Assembly (NCBI RefSeq): GCF_000311985.1
Contig: NZ_HE978585.1
Span: 1,246,443 to 1,310,442, forward strand
Source: Kallipyga massiliensis ph2
GTDB taxonomy: Bacteria > Bacillota > Clostridia > Tissierellales > Peptoniphilaceae
Reading direction: 5' to 3'
DNA length: 64,000 nucleotides
The notes beneath the pieces were generated by a model. It saw nothing but the letters and a program-made list of their open reading frames with translations. It had not been told where the DNA came from and did no database searches. The position numbers and the translations under genes were made by a program. Shown here piece after piece: positions 17,478-26,135 of the stretch (its first letter is position 1; every line of letters starts with the position of its first letter).

Positions 17478-18127
17478 TGTTTCTCCTCCCAGAGCCCCTG
17501 GATCTTTTCCAGAACCTGGTCAATGGTCATATCCGAGGAATCGATGAGGATGGCATCTTCCGCCGGCCGGAGGGGAGAAATGGCTCGATGGCTATCAAAA
17601 TCATCCCGTTTCTTGATGGAGACAAGAAGGGCTTGGTAGTCCATGGTAGATGAGGATTTATCATCTTTCAACCGTCTTTGGGCCCGAACTTCAGGGGAAG
17701 CCGTCAAAAAAATCTTGAGAAGGGCATCCGGGAGGACCACTGTTCCAATGTCCCGTCCGTCGAGGATGACCGGGCGGTCACCGGCAATCTTCCTCTGCTG
17801 ATCCACCATCTTCTCCCGGACCTTTTTATAGGAGGAGACCGGAGAAACGGCCCTTGTCACTTCATCAGTTCGGATTTCTCTCGTACAAACTTTTCCGTTG
17901 ACCAGGATGTCTCCATCATTGAAGGTGATCTCCACCCGGTCGAGGAGGCGGTTTACTTCCTCCTCATTCTCGGGATCAACACCGGATTCCAGAGCAAAAA
18001 GGGTAATAGCCCGGTACATGGCCCCCGTATCCAAGTAATCCATATGGAGACGGTCTGCGAGTAAGCGGGCAATGGTAGACTTTCCGGAGGCGGATGGCCC
18101 GTCTATGGCAATAGCTTGTCGTTTCAT
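17465..18127 (-). CDS. cmk: Cytidylate kinase
   Basis: A 220-residue (d)CMP kinase. The P-loop GPSASGKST is at residues 9-17, and DGRDIGTVVLPDA with the following RRLKDD segment are typical of Cmk. Full length. It overlaps the preceding flavoprotein gene by four bases and plsC by 13 bases. Confidence 0.95.
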   Translation of the reverse strand: MKRQAIAIDGPSASGKSTIARLLADRLHMDYLDTGAMYRAITLFALESGVDPENEEEVNRLLDRVEITFNDGDILVNGKVCTREIRTDEVTRAVSPVSSYKKVREKMVDQQRKIAGDRPVILDGRDIGTVVLPDALLKIFLTASPEVRAQRRLKDDKSSSTMDYQALLVSIKKRDDFDSHRAISPLRPAEDAILIDSSDMTIDQVLEKIQGLWEEKQCTL

Positions 18128-19422
18128 ATTTCCTCCTGATCTTCATCAATGAGGGATTGACCGGCGGAAAGTCCGGCCAAGTAACCCGTAGAAAAAGCAA
18201 TTTGCAAATTGAAACCTCCGGTCATGGCATCCACATCCATAATTTCTCCGGCAAAGTAAAGGCCGGGACAGATTTTGGATTCCATGGTGGAGGGGTTGAT
18301 TTCCTTGACGGAAATTCCACCCCGGGTGACCACCGCCTGATTGAAGCCTTCCAGGCGGGAAAATGTCAAGGGAAAAGCCTTGAGGAGGTCAATGAAGCGA
18401 CCTTCCTCCTCCAGGGTCATCTGGTGGAAGGGCTTGTCCCCCTCCATTTCCCCCAGGTCCAGAAAAATGGGAACCAAGGATTTCGGCAAGAAGGAGGAGA
18501 AGAGGGTTTTTAGGGACCGGTTGGGCCCCTGATCCCGCTCTCTTTTCAAACGCTGGGAGAGAGCCATCCGGTCCAGGGCCGGCTTGAAGTCCAAGCTTAA
18601 GTCCAGCTTGTCCAGGTCTTTCCCTGATAAAAGGGAGGAAAGAGTCAGGACAATGGGACCGGAAATACCCCGGTCGGTAAAAAGGGCTTCTCCAAACTCC
18701 GTCCAGGTCTTTTTACCCAGTCTGGCTTCCAGGCTTACATGACGAAGGCTCAAGCCTTGAATGGAGGGAATCCAGGGGTCCCCTAGGCGGAAAGCCACCA
18801 GGGAGGGAGTCATGGGAGTGACCCTATGGCCCAACTTTCTCGCCAGGTCATGGCCCTCCCCCCTGGACCCGGTGGAGGGATAGGAAAGGCCCCCTGTGGC
18901 CAGGATGACCTTTCGAGCATAGACGGTTCTCTCCCCTCTCCCTCGGTCAAAAGTGAGTTTGAAAAGATGAGGCCCTTGTCCCGGTTCTTCCACCCGGTCC
19001 AAAGCTCTGAGCCGGCAATTCTTCCTTAGGCTGACCCCCTCTTCCTTCAAGCAGGATTCCAGGGCACGATTAATATCCGAAGCATGGTCTGAGGAAGGGA
19101 AGACCCGCCCTCCCCTCTCTTCCTTAAGGGGGACCCCTTCTGCCTCAAAAAAAGCCATGAGGTCCCGGTTGGTCATGGCGTGAAAGGCCGAATAGAGGAA
19201 CTTGGGATTTCGGGTCACATTTTTCTGAAAAAGGTCCATGGAGACCGTGTTGGTCAAATTGCAACGGCCCTTCCCGGTGATATAAATTTTCTTTCCTAAT
19301 TTTTCATTGCCATCAAAAAGGGCGGTGTCCACCAACTTTCCGGCAGCGATCCCGGCCATGGATCCGGCCGCCCCCATGCCAATGATGGCGAGAGGAAGGA
19401 TAGGCATCTTGTCATTTCCCAT
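18124..19422 (-). CDS. HI0933-type NAD(P)/FAD-dependent oxidoreductase
   Basis: A 432-residue flavoprotein of the HI0933/YhiN family (relatives include BaiN, a flavin reductase acting on bile acid intermediates). The N-terminal dinucleotide fold IGMGAAGSMAG is near residue 14; KKIYITGKGRCNLTN and the C-terminal GEIMDVDAMTGGFNLQ are family hallmarks. The physiological substrate is not known for most members. It sits between rluB and cmk, an order common in Firmicutes. The start at 19422 has only a moderate ribosome site. Confidence 0.88.
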   Translation of the reverse strand: MGNDKMPILPLAIIGMGAAGSMAGIAAGKLVDTALFDGNEKLGKKIYITGKGRCNLTNTVSMDLFQKNVTRNPKFLYSAFHAMTNRDLMAFFEAEGVPLKEERGGRVFPSSDHASDINRALESCLKEEGVSLRKNCRLRALDRVEEPGQGPHLFKLTFDRGRGERTVYARKVILATGGLSYPSTGSRGEGHDLARKLGHRVTPMTPSLVAFRLGDPWIPSIQGLSLRHVSLEARLGKKTWTEFGEALFTDRGISGPIVLTLSSLLSGKDLDKLDLSLDFKPALDRMALSQRLKRERDQGPNRSLKTLFSSFLPKSLVPIFLDLGEMEGDKPFHQMTLEEEGRFIDLLKAFPLTFSRLEGFNQAVVTRGGISVKEINPSTMESKICPGLYFAGEIMDVDAMTGGFNLQIAFSTGYLAGLSAGQSLIDEDQEEI

Positions 19423-19424
19423 TG

Positions 19425-20201
19425 TTAATTATTCCCTTTCCGAACCATGCTTGCCCACTCTTCCAGAGCGGAGATCTCTTCGGGACGGGCGGGCCGGTAT
19501 TGTCCGGCACGAAGTCCGCCAATGTTCAAGGGACCCAGTCGAACACGAATGAGTCGGATTACCTCATAACCCAGGCCCTGAAAAAACCGGCGAACCTCCC
19601 TCTTCTTCCCTTCATGGAGGATGATTTTGACCAACTGACCATTCCCACTTCCTTCGGGAGGCCAATCCGTCAATGCATAGGAGCGACCATCAATCTCCTC
19701 TTTGGTTAAAAATTCCAAATGGTCCGGCCGGTAATGGATCCCTCGAAAGGTCAATCCAGCACGGGTCCAGGCCTCATCAATAGCCGGGAGGGGGCGGTCC
19801 AGGAAGACCCAATACTCCTTCTCCATTTGGTAGGAGGGATGGGCGATGGTCTGGGCCAGATTTCCCCTATTGGTCACAAAAAGCAGGCCCTCGCTGTCAA
19901 AATCCAGACGGCCCACTGCAAAAAGAGAATCCATCTTGGGCAGGTCATCATAGATCAATCGACTGTGGAAGGGGTCGTGGTGGGATACCAGGACCTTTAC
20001 GGGTTTATGGTAGAGAAAAAAAACCTCCTCCTCCATCCGGACCTCCTTACCATCAACCCGAATGCAGTCGCCGGCTTGGACCTGGTAGGAGAGGTCCCGG
20101 AGGACCTCCCCTCCAACCATGACCCTCCCCGCCCGGATATAGTCTTCTGCCTTTCGCCGGGAAGCCAGACCGCACTTGGCCAGGTAGCGGTTAATCCGCA
20201 T
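19425..20201 (-). CDS. rluB: Ribosomal large-subunit pseudouridine synthase, RluB type
   Basis: A 258-residue pseudouridine synthase: an N-terminal S4 RNA-binding domain (RINRYLAKCGLASRRKAED) and a catalytic domain with the motif GRLDFDSEGLL whose Asp is the nucleophile. RluB modifies 23S rRNA. It overlaps scpB by 11 bases, and the scpA-scpB-rluB order is widely conserved in Firmicutes. Confidence 0.93.
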   Translation of the reverse strand: MRINRYLAKCGLASRRKAEDYIRAGRVMVGGEVLRDLSYQVQAGDCIRVDGKEVRMEEEVFFLYHKPVKVLVSHHDPFHSRLIYDDLPKMDSLFAVGRLDFDSEGLLFVTNRGNLAQTIAHPSYQMEKEYWVFLDRPLPAIDEAWTRAGLTFRGIHYRPDHLEFLTKEEIDGRSYALTDWPPEGSGNGQLVKIILHEGKKREVRRFFQGLGYEVIRLIRVRLGPLNIGGLRAGQYRPARPEEISALEEWASMVRKGNN

Positions 20202-20763
20202 CGGACTTTCCTTCCTCTATTTCATGGATGGCCTCCTTTACCGCTTCAAAGCTGGGGAGGTCATCCAATGAGGCAAGGTTAAATTTCTCTAGAAATTTCA
20301 GGGTAGTCCGGTAGAGGATGGGTCTTCCCGGCTGGTCCAAACGGCCTGCCTCCTCCACCAAGCCCTTCTTCATGAGGGTATCGATGGAGGAGGAAGAAGT
20401 CACCCCGCGAAGATTATCAACGTCGATCCTGGTCACCGGTCCCTCATAGGCAATAATGGCCAGGGTCTCCAGGGAAGAGTTGGTCAAGCGGTCTTTCCTG
20501 GTCTCAGCAAAAAGGCGAGATAAGGCAGGAAAATGGTCTGCTCGGGTGGTCAGCTGGGCGGACTGGTCATAAAAGCGAATGACCAGACCCCGACCCTCCT
20601 CATTAAAGTCCTCTGCCATCTCTTCAATGATCTTTTTGACTTGACCCGGTGTCATCTCCAAAACTCTTCCGATTTCAGAAAAGGCTAGAGGATCTCCCCA
20701 GGCAAAGAGAAGGGCTTCAATGATTCCCTTCGTTTCCTTCTCTTCCATCTTCATCTCCTTCAT
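20191..20763 (-). CDS. scpB: Segregation and condensation protein B
   Basis: A 190-residue ScpB, the winged-helix subunit of the SMC-ScpAB condensin. IIEALLFAWGDPL at the start and the TLAIIAYEGPVTRIDVDNLRG segment are typical. The start at 20763 has a strong AAGGAGG six bases upstream although it lies 47 bases inside scpA; a second start at 20748 also has an AAGGAG before it. The deep overlap suggests tight co-translation with scpA. Confidence 0.93.
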   Translation of the reverse strand: MKEMKMEEKETKGIIEALLFAWGDPLAFSEIGRVLEMTPGQVKKIIEEMAEDFNEEGRGLVIRFYDQSAQLTTRADHFPALSRLFAETRKDRLTNSSLETLAIIAYEGPVTRIDVDNLRGVTSSSSIDTLMKKGLVEEAGRLDQPGRPILYRTTLKFLEKFNLASLDDLPSFEAVKEAIHEIEEGKSDAD

Positions 20764-21517
20764 GGTTTTCCTCCTTCACTTCTTCCAATCGGTCCCTGTC
20801 CAGAACTTCCACCTGAAAGGCCATCTCTCCTTCTTTTTGCCAAAGCCGGATGGACTGGGTCCGGGTCATCTCCAGGAGGGAAAGAAAGGTGGCAATAGCC
20901 CTGGGGCGGTTGTATTGGGCAAAGGGAAGGAGGTCAAAAAAATCAAAGTGCTGACCGGTCCGGAGCTTGTCCCGGATCTCTGCCGCCACTTTTTCAACGG
21001 GGTACTTTTCCAAAGAAAGAATCCGGTAGGCTTGAAAGTCCTCCTTCTCCCCCTCCTCTTTTCGAGCGATTAGGGCTTGGAGGGCAAAGTAAAGGGCCCC
21101 GGGATCCTCAGGAATGACCTCTTCTTCCTGACGATAAGCCGCTCCATCTTCCGGAAGCTTTCTGAAAATCAGTCCGGCCCTATCATAAGCCTTAGCCAGT
21201 GCACTTGAGATTTCCTTGTAAACTTGGTAGCGGACCAGACGTTCAATCATCTCCTCCCTGGTGGGAAGGTCATCGTCCGTATCCTCCTGGTCCTTGACCA
21301 GACTCCTGGCCTTCATCAGGACCAGGAGGGCCGCCATCCGGATAAAGTCGGAGACCTCCTCCGGGGGAATGGTCAGCCTCTGCATGGCTTCCAGGTAGTC
21401 CTCGGTAATGGAGGAGATTTCAATATCGTAGATATTTATTTTTGAATCTTTGATGAGGTCGAGAAGAAGGTCCATGGGGCCCGAATAATGAGGACCATTG
21501 ACTTGAATACCAGCCAT
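20717..21517 (-). CDS. scpA: Segregation and condensation protein A
   Basis: A 266-residue ScpA, the kleisin subunit of condensin. The N-terminus (YSGPMDLLLDLIKDSKINIYDI) is the family signature and the C-terminus has a kleisin winged-helix region followed by a charged Glu/Gly/His-rich tail that overlaps scpB. It begins one base after the stop of the M50 protease gene on the same strand. Confidence 0.94.
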   Translation of the reverse strand: MAGIQVNGPHYSGPMDLLLDLIKDSKINIYDIEISSITEDYLEAMQRLTIPPEEVSDFIRMAALLVLMKARSLVKDQEDTDDDLPTREEMIERLVRYQVYKEISSALAKAYDRAGLIFRKLPEDGAAYRQEEEVIPEDPGALYFALQALIARKEEGEKEDFQAYRILSLEKYPVEKVAAEIRDKLRTGQHFDFFDLLPFAQYNRPRAIATFLSLLEMTRTQSIRLWQKEGEMAFQVEVLDRDRLEEVKEENHEGDEDGREGNEGNH

Positions 21518-22141
21518 CTAAACACCCATAAAAAGAGAAAGCATAAAAGAAAAAATCCGGTCCATGATGGGGATCATGAACTTGGATAGGGCTCCTGTGA
21601 AAACCAGGGCGAGAAGAACATAGTTGAAATAGCGCTCTCTTTGAGAAATCCAAAAGGACCATTCATCCGGGAGGAAGGACATGACGACCTTGGATCCATC
21701 CAGAGGAGGAATAGGAATGAGATTGAAGACGGCAAAGGAAACCCCATAAATGGCAATATAGGTCAATAGGGCATCCAAAAGGGCATAGCGTCCATAAAAT
21801 AGGGAGAGAAAAAAGAGGGCCAGGAAGGCGGAAATCAGGTTGATGGTCACACCAGCCAAAGAGGTGGTAAGGAGACCTAAACGGCGCTTCCTGAACCGGT
21901 AGGGGTTGATGGGGACCGGCTTGGCCCAGCCGAAGCGGAAAACCAAGAGGGAGAGGAGTCCTATCCAGGAAATATGGGGGATGGGGTTCAAGGTCAGTCG
22001 ACCGGCCTCTTTAGCCGTAGGGTCGCCATTGGCATAGGCCACCGCCCCATGGGCTAATTCATGGGAAACGATGGTATAGAGGAGGGCAACCATCATGGCC
22101 ACCGTGTCGATTAAATCCAGATTTTCCAAATTTCGAAACAT
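21518..22141 (-). CDS. Site-2 protease family (M50) membrane metalloprotease
   Basis: A 207-residue intramembrane metalloprotease of the small M50/YwhC type. The zinc motif HELAH is near residue 28, and the third ligand lies in NLIPIPPLDGSKV near residue 145. Several hydrophobic segments surround them. It has no PDZ domain. The stop is adjacent to the scpA start, so it is likely co-transcribed; the pairing with scpA is common in Firmicutes. Substrate unknown. Confidence 0.88.
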   Translation of the reverse strand: MFRNLENLDLIDTVAMMVALLYTIVSHELAHGAVAYANGDPTAKEAGRLTLNPIPHISWIGLLSLLVFRFGWAKPVPINPYRFRKRRLGLLTTSLAGVTINLISAFLALFFLSLFYGRYALLDALLTYIAIYGVSFAVFNLIPIPPLDGSKVVMSFLPDEWSFWISQRERYFNYVLLALVFTGALSKFMIPIMDRIFSFMLSLFMGV

Positions 22142-22153
22142 GAAGGCCTCTTT

Positions 22154-22777
22154 CTATTGCTTGCCACCATCCTCTGCTTGGTCTTCCTGACGTTTTTTTA
22201 AGTAGCTTTCCCGATTGGGCAGGAAGCATTCATAATAAGCGTGTTGGATAGCGATGATGGATTTGGCATCAACAATATCAAAGTTCTTAACCATCTCAAA
22301 AAGTTCCTCTACGGGGTATTCCTCCACCTTTAAGAACTCCGTTGCGTCCAAGTCCTTTGGACTATATTTTAGGTCCTGGGCAAGAAAGAGAGAAAGCTTT
22401 TCGTTAGTAAAGCCCGGCGAGGAATAGGCATCGAGAAGGTAGACCATCTTTTCCGGCTGACGGTCGATTTCTTCCTGAAGCTCGCGTACAGCCGCCTCCT
22501 GGGGACTTTCCCCCGGGTCGACCAGGCCGGCCGGGATTTCCAAAAGGACCTCCCCCACACCGGCACGGTATTGGCGGACCATGAACATAGTTCCCCGGTT
22601 AGTCAGGGCAATAATCCCGACGCCCCGGGCATGGAGGGCGATCTCCCTCTTGGCATATTTCATGTTGGGAAGCTCCACCGTATTCACCTTTAGGGTGATG
22701 ATTTTTCCATCGTAGATGGTTTCGGATTTCACCGTTGTCTCCATCATGCTTTCCAAGCGTTCTTCTTTCTCCGCCAT
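22154..22777 (-). CDS. NUDIX hydrolase, ADP-ribose pyrophosphatase type
   Basis: A 207-residue NUDIX protein similar to ADP-ribose pyrophosphatases (YqkG/NudF type). The Nudix box spans residues 84-106 with the catalytic R-E-x-x-E-E core intact; the glycine that normally follows is replaced by aspartate, a tolerated change. The upstream AKREIALHARGVGIIA segment is typical. The C-terminus is longer than usual. It begins directly after recN. Confidence 0.86.
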   Translation of the reverse strand: MAEKEERLESMMETTVKSETIYDGKIITLKVNTVELPNMKYAKREIALHARGVGIIALTNRGTMFMVRQYRAGVGEVLLEIPAGLVDPGESPQEAAVRELQEEIDRQPEKMVYLLDAYSSPGFTNEKLSLFLAQDLKYSPKDLDATEFLKVEEYPVEELFEMVKNFDIVDAKSIIAIQHAYYECFLPNRESYLKKRQEDQAEDGGKQ

Positions 22778-24484
22778 TTATTCCCTCCTCTCGCCCGCTC
22801 CCCTTGCCTTGAGCTCCTGGGCTTGATATAACATTTCTTCCGCTGATCTTCTTGTCGTATTCGTCAGCCTGGCCCCGCCGATCAAACGGGCCTCCTCTTC
22901 AACCCGCCCCTGGAAGTCCAGGGCTCGGATGTAGGAATAGGTGAAGGTCTCTTCCACCTTCTTGTCAATCTTCAGGTGGTGATCAGCTAAAGCAGCAATT
23001 TGTGGAAGGTGGGTGATGACCATAACCTGTCGGTCCTCGGATAATCGGCTGATCTTCTCCGCTACCACTTGGGCTGTCCGTCCGGAAATTCCCGTATCAA
23101 TCTCATCAAAAATCAGGCTAGGCAGGTCCTGGATTTGAGCAACCACAATCTTGAATGCCAACATAAACCGTGACATTTCTCCGCCGGAGGCGACCTTGGA
23201 TAGGGACTCGGGAGGTTGGCCCGGGTTGGTGGAAATCATAAAATCCACCTCATCCCGTCCGTCCGGCCCTACGATTTTCTCCTGAAAGTTAACAAGAAAG
23301 TCCACCTTTTTGATGGCCATCTCCTGGAGTTCTTCCCGGATCCGGTCTTCCAAGTGACCGGCGGCTTCCTTCCGGAGGCGGGAAAGCTGGCCGGAAACAG
23401 CCTCGATTTCCCCATCCAGGCCCTTGACCTTGTCGATAAGGGTTGACCGAAGGCTTTCAACGGATTCCAATTCCTTCTTTTTTTTCTCTGCCCTTTCCAG
23501 GTAGGCTAAAATTTCCTCAAAGGTCTGGCCATATTTTTTTCGAAGGGATTGGAGGGTCTGAAAAATTTCATGGATCTCCGCCATCCTCCGCCCATCCAGA
23601 ATAATATTGTCCGAATAAGATTCCACTTGATCTTCCAGAGCCTCGGCCTCTGCCTCCATCTGCCAGGCCAGGTCTTTCATGGCTTGGCTATCCGGATCCT
23701 TCCGATAAAGGTCTTCCAAAAGGTGGGCCATGGACTGGAGTCCCCAGCGGAGGGACTGGCCATCCGACCGGAGACCGGAGAGAACCTGACCGGCCAGTTT
23801 GGCCCTTTCCTCAGCAGAAGCCAGGGTCTTGTATTCCCGGTTTAAAGCCTCCTCATCAACCTCCTCCAAATTGGCCTCTCGGATTTCTCCGATTTGGTAG
23901 GCCAGGAGATCTTTCTCCCTGGCCAGCTCATCCGGAGCCAAGTCCAGGTCATCAAGCTTTGAGAGGTAGACCTTCCGCTTCCTGAGCAGGGCTACGAGTT
24001 GACCCTTGAGATCCTCAGCCTCTTCCCCCAGATAAGTATCCAGTAAGGGGAGGTAGCGGTCCCTGGTCTTCAAAAGACTTTGGGCATTTTGGGCATGGAT
24101 GTCTATGAGGTAGTCGCTCAGGGACCGGAGAAGGTTCCGAGAGATGGCCATGTCGTTGACCCGCTGGCTATTCCCCCTCTTGTCCATGGACCGGCGGATC
24201 AAAAAACTCCCCTCCTCATCCCAGGGAATGTCATTTTCATCCAGAAAGTGGCGAAAGTCCGGAGAGAGTTTCTCCATGCGGAAGAGGCCTTCGACCACCA
24301 GGTCCCGGTCGGGATCCCGACGCATTTCACGGTCGATGGTCCCCCCCATCAGGTACTGGATGGCAGAGACAAAGAGGCTCTTTCCTGATCCGGTTTCGCC
24401 GGTCACGACCGTTTCCCCCTCCCGGATATTCACTTTCCAGTCCTGAATCAGGGCAAAATTTCTTATCCGGAGTTGGTCCAGCAT
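22778..24484 (-). CDS. recN: DNA repair protein RecN
   Basis: A 568-residue SMC-like ATPase for double-strand break repair. Walker A GETGSGKS is at residues 29-36, a long charged coiled-coil fills the middle, and ASGGEMSRFMLA plus LIFDEIDTGISG make the signature and Walker B near residues 440-475. The start overlaps the argR stop by one base (TAATG). The argR-recN order is common in Firmicutes. Confidence 0.95.
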   Translation of the reverse strand: MLDQLRIRNFALIQDWKVNIREGETVVTGETGSGKSLFVSAIQYLMGGTIDREMRRDPDRDLVVEGLFRMEKLSPDFRHFLDENDIPWDEEGSFLIRRSMDKRGNSQRVNDMAISRNLLRSLSDYLIDIHAQNAQSLLKTRDRYLPLLDTYLGEEAEDLKGQLVALLRKRKVYLSKLDDLDLAPDELAREKDLLAYQIGEIREANLEEVDEEALNREYKTLASAEERAKLAGQVLSGLRSDGQSLRWGLQSMAHLLEDLYRKDPDSQAMKDLAWQMEAEAEALEDQVESYSDNIILDGRRMAEIHEIFQTLQSLRKKYGQTFEEILAYLERAEKKKKELESVESLRSTLIDKVKGLDGEIEAVSGQLSRLRKEAAGHLEDRIREELQEMAIKKVDFLVNFQEKIVGPDGRDEVDFMISTNPGQPPESLSKVASGGEMSRFMLAFKIVVAQIQDLPSLIFDEIDTGISGRTAQVVAEKISRLSEDRQVMVITHLPQIAALADHHLKIDKKVEETFTYSYIRALDFQGRVEEEARLIGGARLTNTTRRSAEEMLYQAQELKARGAGERRE

Positions 24485-24936
24485 TACTTTAAGAGCTCCT
24501 GAATATCCTTAATGGTATTTTCAATCTGAGACTTATCATCTACGGCAACAAAGATGGTATCCATTCCTGTAACCATGCCTTCAATATTATTGAGCTTGGC
24601 ATTGGTAATCGCCATCCCGCAGACCGCCGCGCAATAGAGGACGGTCTGGATGATAATCAGACTGTCATTGTGGTGAACGGAGAGGACCGCCGAGCGAAGG
24701 ATGTTGGTCAGTCGCTCATTAAGGGAATCTTGGATGGGGTCCAGTACCGTATATTTATAAAAGCCATTGGGCAGTTGAATCTTGGTAATCCGGAGCTCCT
24801 TGATATCCCTGGAAATGGTAGCTTGGGTGGCTTCTACTCCTTCTTTTTTCAAGAGTTCCGAGAGTTCCTCCTGGGTCTGTACGTTGTTATTTTCAATTAA
24901 GTCCAGGATCAACCGTTGGCGGTTATATTTTTTCAT
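24484..24936 (-). CDS. argR: Arginine repressor family regulator ArgR/AhrC
   Basis: A 150-residue regulator with an N-terminal winged helix (QRLILDLIENNN ... TQEELSELL) and a C-terminal oligomerisation domain whose ITNAKLNNIEGMVTGMDTIFVA segment resembles the arginine-binding GTIAGDDTIL region but lacks its usual wording, so the effector may differ. The start at 24936 follows a GAGG site; an in-frame start 11 codons upstream has no site. It lies 16 bases after ispA and overlaps recN. Confidence 0.88.
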   Translation of the reverse strand: MKKYNRQRLILDLIENNNVQTQEELSELLKKEGVEATQATISRDIKELRITKIQLPNGFYKYTVLDPIQDSLNERLTNILRSAVLSVHHNDSLIIIQTVLYCAAVCGMAITNAKLNNIEGMVTGMDTIFVAVDDKSQIENTIKDIQELLK

Positions 24937-24952
24937 CGTTTCATCCTCACTT

Positions 24953-25894
24953 CTATTTTTTGCGCTCAACTAAGGCTCGGGCGAAATCCCGCATGAGGCT
25001 TGGCCGGCCAAAGCCCTCCAAAAGGGCCAGGGCCTCTTCCGTTTCCCCTTTCAGAGCCAGATCCAGGCCCTCCAGGCCAAGGTCGTCGGCTAGGGTCCTT
25101 TTCTGATTCTTTTGATCTTCTGCCCGGTCAAAGACGTCATCCTTCATTTGATAGGCCATGCCCAGGTGGTAGCCGAAGGCGCCGGCCCGGTCTTCCTCCT
25201 TGGAATGCCCACCGGCCAAAATAACCCCCATCTGACAGGCCGCCATGAAGAGGGCACAGGTCTTCTTTTCCACCATAATTCGGGTCCAGGTTGGGTCTTG
25301 GATGAGGTCAGGGCGGAGGTCCAGGGCTTGACCGCCCACCATCCCATGGAGTCCGGAAAGACGGTAGAGGACCTCCATGGCCCGTGTGACCCTCTCTTTT
25401 TCCTCATGTGGAGCCTTCAACAAGGCCTCCAGGGCCACTTCCATGGAGAGGTTGAGGAGGCCGTCCCCTACAAGGATGGCCCGGTCTTCCCCAAAGCGGA
25501 CATGGCAGGAAGCCTGTCCCCGGCGGAGGCGGTCATTATCCATAGCAGGCAAGTCATCGTGAACCAGAGAATAGGAATGGATCAATTCCAGGCTAATCGC
25601 CAGGTCAAGAAGGGCAGGCCGGTCCGTGGGGTCAGTCCCCAATAAACCATAGGCCAGGGCCATCAAAAAGGGTCGGACCCTTTTCCCTCCAAAGGAAGCG
25701 TAGGTGTAGGCCTCCCCCATCTCCAATTGCCGGCCCATCGATCGGAGCTCTTCCTCCGACATTCTTTTCCCGCCGGCTTCATTGAAGGAAGAAAGCCAGG
25801 CAGGATCCAAGCGGGAAAGAATCGCCTTTAAACGTTCGTCAAAGGTCTGGGTGAAATCCTCGTGGGCCTTCTTCCAGTCAGTCCATCCGGCCAT
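24953..25894 (-). CDS. ispA: Polyprenyl (farnesyl/geranyl) diphosphate synthase
   Basis: A 313-residue short-chain trans-prenyltransferase joining IPP to allylic diphosphates. FGGKRVRP, the first aspartate-rich motif HDDLPAMDND (with the two-residue insertion typical of bacterial FPP synthases) and the second motif QMKDDVFD are all present. The start at 25894 lies inside xseB (17-base overlap); an open frame extends further upstream but that part is the xseB reading shadow. The xseA-xseB-ispA order is classical. It uses the IPP/DMAPP made by the IspH part of the fusion gene. Confidence 0.93.
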   Translation of the reverse strand: MAGWTDWKKAHEDFTQTFDERLKAILSRLDPAWLSSFNEAGGKRMSEEELRSMGRQLEMGEAYTYASFGGKRVRPFLMALAYGLLGTDPTDRPALLDLAISLELIHSYSLVHDDLPAMDNDRLRRGQASCHVRFGEDRAILVGDGLLNLSMEVALEALLKAPHEEKERVTRAMEVLYRLSGLHGMVGGQALDLRPDLIQDPTWTRIMVEKKTCALFMAACQMGVILAGGHSKEEDRAGAFGYHLGMAYQMKDDVFDRAEDQKNQKRTLADDLGLEGLDLALKGETEEALALLEGFGRPSLMRDFARALVERKK

Positions 25895-26135
25895 GGTCCG
25901 GTCTCCCTTCCAAAGAAGAATCCAGGGTAACATCCACCTCTTGACCTTCCAGCTGCCGGACGGAAAGTTCGGCTTCCTCCAGGCGGTCTTCCAATCGATC
26001 GGCCAGGGCCTTGGCCTCTTTGTAGATGGCCAGGCTTTCTTCCAAGGAGTGGTCTCCTTGGAGGGATTCAACCAGCTTTTTCAGCCGGCCCATCCCCTCT
26101 TCAAAAGTCAGCTTATCATCGGTTGTCGGAGTCAT
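25878..26135 (-). CDS. xseB: Exodeoxyribonuclease VII small subunit
   Basis: An 85-residue helical protein with the XseB core TFEEGMGRLKKLVESLQ and SLEESLAIYKEA. It combines with XseA to degrade single-stranded DNA. It overlaps xseA by 20 bases and ispA by 17 bases. Confidence 0.94.
   Translation of the reverse strand: MTPTTDDKLTFEEGMGRLKKLVESLQGDHSLEESLAIYKEAKALADRLEDRLEEAELSVRQLEGQEVDVTLDSSLEGRPDHGRMD

Noticed and set aside
25895..26071. N-terminal extension of ispA
   Set aside because: Trp/Pro-rich frame opposite in phase to xseB with no ribosome site; the true start is at 25894.
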